A stretch of DNA of 64,000 bases from Nemertoderma westbladi (Eukaryota > Xenacoelomorpha > Nemertodermatida > Nemertodermatidae). The position numbers and the translations under genes were made by a program. This document shows positions 56,226 to 64,000 of the stretch, one piece after another. The notes under the pieces are model-generated. The model had not been told where the DNA came from, made no database searches, and saw only the letters and a list, made by a program, of their open reading frames with translations. Within the stretch, counting starts at the first letter, position 1. Each line of letters starts with the position of its first letter. Location of the stretch: the NCBI GenBank assembly GCA_032718475.1, contig JAUCBJ010002200.1, positions 1 to 64,000 of the forward strand. The letters run 5' to 3'.

Positions 56226-57180
56226 TATTATTAACTCATATTATGAATATGATTAGTCTAAAGCAGAGCTATCATTTTATGACTATCTATATGCTGAGCT
56301 GACTGACTAAGTTTTTGCCGCGAATATTTGTATTTGGTTGGGCTCAGCCTCACTAACACTTAATATAATAGTACACTCTTGTGCCCATATACTAATTAGA
56401 AACTGGTCAATAATTATTATAATAATATTATCCCAGCGCTCAAGCGTCGATGTCAGGTCTAGGTATTGTTACAAATTGAGATTAAGCTTACCGCCGTGAA
56501 TGACCTGTTTATATATTCGACAGGCAATTTAGAAACTCTTAGTAAATCCAATTTAACTCAGAGTGTTTACAAAAACTACAGCTATTGTTACTTCGTTCTA
56601 TTTTTCAATTTGCAATTTATTTATCAAATCAATCCATTATATCAAATCGGCGTAGGTTATGGTACAAAAATATTAGTTTCTCTCCACCATCCGAAAGTAG
56701 ACGAGAGCGGTTCTCATCAAATACATTATCAGCCTCGCAGCCTCTACAAATATTCGCTCGTAATAAATTGAAGACGCTGGTGATACTAAATATATGTACA
56801 AGTATTTGTAAATTAGGAAACGCTCTTCTCGTCCCGTTTAGTTGGGATAATTGACATATACTTATACTTACTAATCTACTTCTGAATTCATAATATTAGT
56901 AAAGTCAAAGTGACCTTGCTGATCATGATCCAGCACGTTATCTATCAATGCAGGACCTAACGCCCAAAGGACCAAATGACGTGGTACCCTCCCTCCCTCC
57001 AGTTCTGTTCATGCATAAAGGTACCATGTAGCTGATTCAGGGAAAAAAGTGGTAATATATTAAAAATCCGGCTTTGGCCGGAATTCCGACCGTATTTTTT
57101 TTTTACAAATCCGGCTCCGGCTCCGGCCTGGCCGGTTTGAAAATAGTCAATCCGGCACATCCCTATTACATATATTAAAA
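56226..57180. other. insertion-like stretch inside the LINE relic
   Basis: AT-rich DNA without recognised genes. At about 57062-57169 there are CCGGCTCCGGCTCCGG-rich sequence and AATCCGGCACATCCCTA, which looks like the terminal repeat of a hAT-type transposon; similar CCGG-rich text lies at 10438-10485. Confidence 0.45.
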
Positions 57181-57183
57181 AAA

Positions 57184-57423
57184 TTCAAAGCATCGCGGAA
57201 AGACATGGTAGCCATATACATCTCTCATATTCGGACCGTTCTAGAATATTGCGGCGCTGTTTGGCATTCTAGTATCACCAAGCAACTCTCCGACGCCCTA
57301 GAAAGAGTACAGAAAAGAGCGATGCGAATCATCTTCGGTATCCATTATAATAGTCATGATCAGGCACTACAGTCCGAGGGGTTACCTATAGGGATGTTGC
57401 GAATGTCATCGCAACAGCGATGA
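57184..57423 (+). pseudogene. LINE reverse transcriptase fragment (thumb)
   Basis: Encodes YISHIRTVLEYCGAVWHSSI and LSDALERVQKRAMRIIFG, the very conserved segment after the RT palm of CR1/L2-like LINEs. It may belong to the same copy as 55850-56225, split by inserted DNA. Confidence 0.85.
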
Positions 57424-57487
57424 TGATTTTGGGAAATCCCAAAATAAGGGCCCATTCATAAATGCTAGATCACCTTGAATTTTGACC

Positions 57488-57508
57488 AACACCCCCCCCC
57501 CCCCCCTC
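57488..57508. repeat. poly-C tract
   Basis: About 18 C in a row, then TCCCC. Confidence 0.9.
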
Positions 57509-57784
57509 CCCTCACAGCCTCATGCGCAAAATATTTTTTAGAAAAAGGCTTAAAAGAAACAAATATAATGGCACAATTAATCGTAATAATACTGTAAAGG
57601 TTGTGATAAGGCCGTACACAATATATTTATTTCAACTTTTTACTTTTTACCGCGAAGTTTCGATTTAGTTATAGTTGTTGCAAAGGCTTCAACATGTAGA
57701 GCTTCCTTCAATTATAACAGATGGTTCAAATTCCTTGGTCCAACACCTGTTTAATTTAATCAGGAGAAATGCCTCCAAATGTTA

Positions 57785-58910
57785 GTGAGATTGCATGAAA
57801 CTTAAAATAGAGGTAGAATCACGCAACTCCTGGGTGGGTCGTGGCCCTCGTGGGTGAGTCAGAATTTTTATTTTTACTTTCAACTATTAGAGTACAAGCG
57901 TTAAAAAAAGGTCGATATTGCACCAGTTACACCATACACCGCAGTTATTCTTCAACCATATCTGCTTTTAGTAACATTCGTTGTAAAGGGAAAAAATTTA
58001 CTTTTCAACCCAGAAAACGTTTATAGGCAATCAAATAAAAAATAACCAAAAGGTAATACAACATTGTTGCGCGGGTGTAACCTACATGTATTTTAAACAT
58101 TATTATTGTGTGGTATTGTCAAATAATTTACAATTGTTTTTGAGTTATTCAAAAAAATCAAGTCTCCCCTAAAGTCAAGTCTCCCTCATTCTCCCTAGTG
58201 AAGGAAAGCTGGAGAAAAGGATTCCAAATATGTAGAATTTCGTTGTAAAATGCCCGACATATTCAATAATTAGGGCGTTCAATAATGTTGCATAGTGTTG
58301 CACCTCTACGAGGCTATTTTATTCTATTAAATTTTTAAAGTTAATTAGGCCTCTAAGCCATGGAACTGGGAGTGGCACAATAAAACACGATAAAGAGAAT
58401 AAATAATAAATTAAATTAAAAGCACCGTCGTCACTTAGATATACTGAAGTAGAGTTGATGAATCCGGTGGAGATTCTATTTAATAAATACAACATATTCT
58501 GGAACATTTTGTTAATGTATGAATAGCTACATAATAGTATGATTAAAGAGTTATTGCATTGTTGCCCATCTACGTATTGATAAACAAAATGTTCCAGAAT
58601 ATGGTGTATTTATTAAATATAATAAAATAATCTCACAGAGGTGCAAAACTATGTAACATTTGAACGCTCACATCTCGGCTATTGTTCAATGAAATTCAGA
58701 TTGTGTTACAGATTTGGAATCCTTGCATGTTCAGCTTTCCATCCGTATGTACAAACAGATCACAATAACGTTAAATAAAAACTTCGGTATAACTCAGGTG
58801 CAAATAACGACCGAGGCACCCTTTTTAAACGCTTTTAGCTAAAAAAATGAGAACAAAAATAAAAATTCTGACTCACCCAACCAACCCACGAGGGTCAAAT
58901 TTCATGCAAT
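57785..58910. repeat. about 1.1-kb nested imperfect palindrome
   Basis: Outer arms 57790-57910 and 58830-58910 are inverted (GGGTGAGTCAGAATTTTTAT against ATAAAAATTCTGACTCACCC). Middle arms are 58272-58330 and 58611-58669 (GGGCGTTCAATAATGTTGCA, GTTGCACCTCTACGAGG against the inverse). Inner arms are 58478-58518 and 58580-58620 (ATTCTGGAACATTTTGTT against its inverse). It encodes nothing. Likely a foldback or MITE-type element; related pieces lie at about 11760-12190. Confidence 0.7.
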
Positions 58911-59122
58911 CCCATTCAGATTTGTATAAAAACAATTTTTTTTTGGGGGGGGGGGGCAATGTAGCTGAATAACGACACTATATTCCAGGAAATGGTGTAC
59001 TACTGTACTGTAATCAGGTAGGTGTATAACAACGAGTGTAATATGAAGACTGACAGGACATTGGGAATTAACAGTTATTACATATATCCAATGACTTTTA
59101 GACAAACTGACCAATCAGACAA
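58911..59122. other. spacer between palindrome and second BEL/Pao LTR
   Basis: Contains a T8-G11 run at about 58937-58956. No gene seen. Confidence 0.5.
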
Positions 59123-60236
59123 TGAAAAAGCTTTTGCGGACATAACAAGTCATTTTTACGCAATGCGCAGAATACTCTAAAATAGCCCTAAAATTGTTCA
59201 ACTACGCGTCGGACAGAAATTAGAACCAAGATGACGAAATCTGTCAGCTGATTCTTTGTGTACGTGGAGATTCCTTTGTTGAGCTTATTCAGCCAATCAG
59301 AGCAATCTTCCCAGTTATGCCAGTAGAGACCTACCTGAGGAAACTAGCGCATGCGCAGTTATCGTTTTTCTGAGAATTAGATTCCTCTCAGAATTCTGTA
59401 CTAAGTACGGACGTTTCAGACTTTAGCCCAAGAACATCTGATGGCTGGAGTTATAAGGACGTAAATCTATTAACAAACCATACGCACGTCGTACGACGCA
59501 TTGCACTAAACATAACTCACCTGGAACACATACTGACTGTTCACCGCACTGTTTTAATGCTGTTTTATATTGTGTTAATTGCTGTTTATATTAATGGATG
59601 TTATATTTGGAGAATACCGATAAATAATTGTAAACCCCTCAATCTTCTTGATTACTGAGGTAAGCGGAGGAAGAGTCTACCGGTAGCAACTGTGACTCAA
59701 ATTATAGTGGTTTTTGTGTGAATTAAATGCTATTTCATAATCCCTACGTGTGTCAGTTGCAATCCTCCTTATATATGATCAAAATCAGTGACGGTCGGCA
59801 AATTAGTGTGAATTAGTGTAAATTAGTGTGAAGTAGTGTGAAGTCGTATGAAGGTTAATAAAGCATCTCCTAAAGAATGCACTATTTACGAAACTCAGTG
59901 GCCATTTAGTTGTGATTAGTGTAAGTCATAACTCTGTTTTATACTTAAAGCACCACATCCCAAAGGAACTGTTAATATTTCCCCGAAAGTAAATATAGTT
60001 GTCAGAGATTATATAGTAGCAATCAATCGAATAATACAAAGTAGCCTACACCGCAATAACTTCCTCTGGAACCCGAATCCAGTCTCCCACACCGTGGGTC
60101 ATACGCCGCGCATGGACTGGCTTCGGCAGATGTAAATTCAGTACACCAGGTAATTGGTACGGGCAAAGTCTATTCATAATTAAAAGGATATTTAAAATTG
60201 GCAGGTTAAACTGCTAAAGGTCTAAAAGCGCGAACA
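59123..60236 (+). repeat. 5' LTR of second BEL/Pao element (older copy)
   Basis: Diverged from the reverse complement of 19569-20746 but alignable: start TGAAAAAGCTTTTGCGGACA (other copy TGTAAAAGCTTTTGTGG), then AAGTCATAACTCTGT, AAAGGAACTGTTAATATT and GTTAAACTGC, with end GCGCGAACA. About 1114 bp. Confidence 0.8.
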
Positions 60237-62000
60237 TTAATAGATTTAGATTCTTTATTGCCCAGTAGGCAATAAAACCCAAAACGGACCGGTAGGATGG
60301 TAAACTGTAGGCTTGATCCGAACCGGTACTTACAGGTACAACAGTATTAGTTCGATTGTGATAATTATATACCGGTAGGTCTTAATATTTAATCGGGGAC
60401 TGCAGTCCTGGTTTTTATTGGGATTTTACTTATTTCTGTCAGTTTTATTTATCGGTAAGTGTAATATTGAGCAGAAGGCGTGTAAGCCTGCTCAGATTGT
60501 ATAAATAATTTGTAGGCCGGATTGTTGTCTAACTGTTGTTAGGTCTGAGGCGATTGCAGTGTATGTAGAGTGTCTGTCCGATAAAGTGCTAGTTAGGAGG
60601 GTGGAGGCATCCAGTGTTGTAAGGTAAATCCCCCACGAAAGAATAAGTCGTACTACGTAGTTAGAACGCTAACTAACTAACCATTTCGGAGATTGCATAT
60701 ACTGTAATTTATTTAGGCTTGACAGTAGTCTGCCAGCATTTGGTCTGTGTTTTGTTTGAATAGTCTGTACGGGTAGCGTAATATTTATTATTCAGAATTT
60801 TTGTAAGTATTTGGAACCTTCATCTCCCCAAGTTTATCCCTTACAGTAATTATGCTTGTTATGCATACTGTTATAGTTAAATTAACCCCGGTACTACTTC
60901 AGGACTGCTTGGCGTAGGACAGACTGGTGATTTTGTGCTCCAGTCACTCGAGCAGATACCGTGGTTCTTTTGGCTGTTCATGTATATTTAACTGCTAGTT
61001 ATATGTTGTATAAGCACTTGTACCTAATTTAGGGTTTAGAGTACAGTGCTTTCCTGAAAGTAATTTAGTGTGTAGGCAGTATATTTGTGTTGTAACGTGG
61101 TTAATAGGTCCGTTAGCTCTGGTTGGCTTCGATAATTAACCTCTAGGTATAGGACACTCCGGGTACATAATGTAGTTCTTATAGTTTAAGACTATAAGCC
61201 GTCAGACGGTGGCATTTCCTTATCTGGACAACGCAACATACTTAATACTACTTTATTGGTTTCAAATACTGTAATTTCCTGTCAGTTTGTAAGAACCAGA
61301 AATTCTAACTCCTTGTTAGTCTGGTTCGTAAATTTCTTGTAAAATTACCCTAAAAATTGTACGTGTAACTTGTTTATTGTTTATTTAGAGATTGTGTAAT
61401 CTCAACCCGATATGTAAGTAATTTGTAGTGATAAGTAACTTAGTTAAGTAGAATTATCAGTATTAGTGTCTAATAAGTAGCACTCCACTGAGAGCGTTTA
61501 GCTTCTGTGTAGTGACTTCTTATACAGAAATAATAACATTTATTTCAAATATTGTCAAAACCCATTACGGGTATATATATATATATTTATAAATCATCTC
61601 AATCAGATTTATAAATTAATAGGCCTGTTATACATCAATTAGGTCTTAATATCAGTTGAACTACTGCTTAATATCAGTAATAAAGTAAAAGGGAAGTAAT
61701 CCCTAAAATTTGGATAATCAGTTATTATTAAATAATTGACATTACCGGTGTTTACGGTAAGCTTATTATATTTATATAAATTAGGCTAAGCTTATATACC
61801 GGTATTCTGTGACTGATCCTAGCTGTAATAATACTGATATATATACTATAGGTGTATACTGGTATTCTAATATTAAGATATATACCACGTTACATTGAGT
61901 AGCGATATCGGTAACTACTAGACTGACAGTTGATACTGATTTCCCCTAGACTTTCTTTAACTGTCATTATAGTAGTAGGCATTCAACTGTAAAATAAATT
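60237..62000 (+). other. leader of second BEL/Pao element
   Basis: Hairpin TTTATTGCC-CAGTA-GGCAATAAA at 60254-60276, 17 nt after the LTR. Later text matches the other element's leader, but the 288-bp segment that is duplicated there is single here (about 60480-60770). Confidence 0.75.
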
Positions 62001-64000
62001 ATGTCTGACATAAAACAAACACTGTCAGATAGTCTCTTAGAAAGAACGATCTGTAACCCAGATCAAAGTATGGAACATCCCAGACCTGAATTCTAAATCC
62101 CCTCCTACTGTAAGAAAGGTTATCCCTACAGTAGTGGTATCGGACCCTAGGCTAGTAAAGCACCATAGGTCTATTATAGGCACTAGGGCTCAAATTAAGC
62201 GAGACCAAGCGATGGCTGTAAAACAGCAACAGTGCCCGAACCGAGAACTTATTTCTCAACTGCGTAGTAACTCTAGTTCTGACACCGACGAGTTAATGCC
62301 TGAGATTGGGACAAGGATGAAAGAAGCGGTTTATCCAGCCTCACTTCTAATTCTTCCCGGGGCCGTACTCACTAGAGTACTTATAGCTGTAGAAGAACAT
62401 CAAGCAGATTGGATAAGAAATAAGAGATCGACCAGGGACAGTTACGCGGGATACCCGATGGAAGAACTAAGGTCTATTGTAGAGACTCAATGGAACTTCC
62501 CCGGACCCAGACTCCCGTTTAACTTATCGGAAGCTGCCTGGGAAGACTTATACCAGATGGGGGTAGTGATGGACACCCGAGATCGCGCTGTATAGAAGAG
62601 GTCAGCAGCAGGATATGTCCAGGGATTCTTCAACTCCTTGGAACGACTAGAACCACATTTATTTCAACAAACACAAGGACCTCAAGAGCAGGGAGAGCTG
62701 CTTTACCAAGTGAGAGAACGTATCTTGAGGATCAGATTAATCCTTTCAGCCTTTGAAGAGGCCTTGAAGAGAAGTCAAGACATGTCGTTGCAGGTGGCTG
62801 TAAAGACTTGGTTCCAATGAGTGAATGTTAAAGTCCAGGAAACAACATAATGGAGGGTTCAGCTAACTGAACGCATAACCCACGGAGAATCAACTGATGC
62901 AACCTTTTCTCATTTGGAAGGCGATGCAGTATCTGAAAAACCTAAGAAGAAGGATGCTTTTGACATCTATCTGTCGGATTATCAACGATTTATAGGTGAC
63001 AAAGAGCTAAGGAGACGGCTAGCTGGACTTCACCCCAATAGTGAAGGAGCCAAATTTATTTTGGACTCTTTAGATGCGGAGATATTAGCCGCGGAGCAGG
63101 CTAAATTTGATGAAAGCATTCTCATCGCAATGGACAAAGAAGAACAAATAAAGAAAAAACAGATGGAAGACCGAAAGGTAGCAGCAGCAGCGGCAGAGGC
63201 TGAAAGAAAAGAGGCAGCGGCAGCAGCAGAAGCTGAAAGAAAAGCGGCAGCGGCGGCGGCAGTGGCAGAAGCTGAAAGAAAAGCGGCAGCAGCAGCGGCA
63301 GTGGCAGAAGCAGAATGGAAGGCATCTGAAGCGACAGTCCAACTAGAGTTGGAGAACCTTCAGGTGAAACAAGATTACTTAAATAAACAAAGAGCAGCTA
63401 CTCAGATGCAACTACTGAGTCGATCTACTCCCAGAAGACAGGGATTTACCTCCTCCGATGAAGGTGATACAACTGATCCCGAGGGTAAAAGTAATAAATC
63501 TCGTTCAAACGGATGTAGAAGAGCGCCCCACCGGTATAAGTTGCCTAACTTACCCCCTGCGGTGAGAAGGGAGCTAGATAGTGTAGATCGAGAGCCAACA
63601 GCCCAAATTATAAGAGAAGAAATACTACCTACTATAGTAGATGAGCCAGAAATAATTAGGCCTGTTAGCGAAGCCACTCCCTTGACTCCATTGACTTACC
63701 TTTTAATGAATATTACAAAGATAACATACAGAACTCCGTACTATCCAGCAGAGAGAAACTATGATTCCTCATTGAGTGCTTGGAAGGACCTCCCAAGTTA
63801 ATGGCGTTAAAGTTTATTGGACATCCAGATGGATTGAGACAAGTTTGGGATACGCTAAACATCAGGTATGGTAATAGGACTAACATAGCTAGAAATCTGT
63901 AAGATTACAGCTCCTAAAACAGTCTAGAGAGAAGACACCAGAAAATAAGGTAAGTGAAAAACCCGTCACTAGGAGAAAGGTAACACCAGTGTGTTATACA
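62001..64000 (+). pseudogene. gag: second BEL/Pao gag, broken and internally deleted
   Basis: Starts at ATG 62001 (MSDIKQTLSDSLLE, compare MSDTKQNLSDSILD of the intact copy). Damage in order: a frameshift before 62134, a TAG at about 62595, a TGA at 62818, the Ala-rich helix (about 63180-63330), then a junction near 63690 where about 200 residues of linker are missing, a frameshift, and a second deletion near 63900 that joins the gag domain to the KTPENKVSEKPV-equivalent region, dropping roughly 90 residues. It runs off the window before the zinc knuckles. Inactive. Confidence 0.88.

Overview
This is nuclear DNA of an invertebrate animal. It has spliced genes, BEL/Pao, Ty3/gypsy and LINE retroelements, tRNA-derived and palindromic repeats, long minisatellites and pure poly-G tracts. 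The species cannot be named from the sequence; a marine invertebrate is a guess from repeat style. Only two host genes can be supported. The first is POLR3F (RNA polymerase III subunit RPC6/RPC39), which I assembled as five coding exons on the minus strand between 42374 and 9329: 326 codons with phase-consistent junctions. The second is an intronless beta-1,3-galactosyltransferase-like gene at 46514-45459, minus strand.

Layout: 1-1745, a 46-bp satellite. 1746-5500, AT-rich with a tRNA-like SINE relic. 5501-9205, a G-rich minisatellite ending about 120 bp from the POLR3F stop codon. 9329-42374, POLR3F. Its third intron is 30.3 kb and holds a 12-kb array of 37-bp repeats, split in two (12549-19568 and 35594-40661) by a young 16-kb BEL/Pao retrotransposon (19569-35588) inserted on the same strand as the gene. 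42375-50000, intergenic DNA with palindromic repeats, a LINE relic and the galactosyltransferase. 49900-58910, decayed retroelements, a pair of 379-bp direct repeats carrying a hammerhead-ribozyme-like core, and a long nested palindrome. 59123-64000, an older, internally deleted relative of the BEL/Pao element on the plus strand, running off the window.

The main discovery is in POLR3F. The 37-bp unit of the intronic array equals the last 23 nt of exon 3 (codons for the conserved peptide ITGGAWY plus AG) joined to the first 14 nt of the intron, so the array multiplies the gene's own 5' splice site about 300 times. At the other end of exon 3 the 3' splice site of intron 2 is also tandemly copied (two 33-bp units, each carrying the acceptor and a copy of the exon start). 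Exon 3 is thus bracketed by arrays of decoy splice sites. The second candidate is the retrozyme-like structure at 53157-54210.
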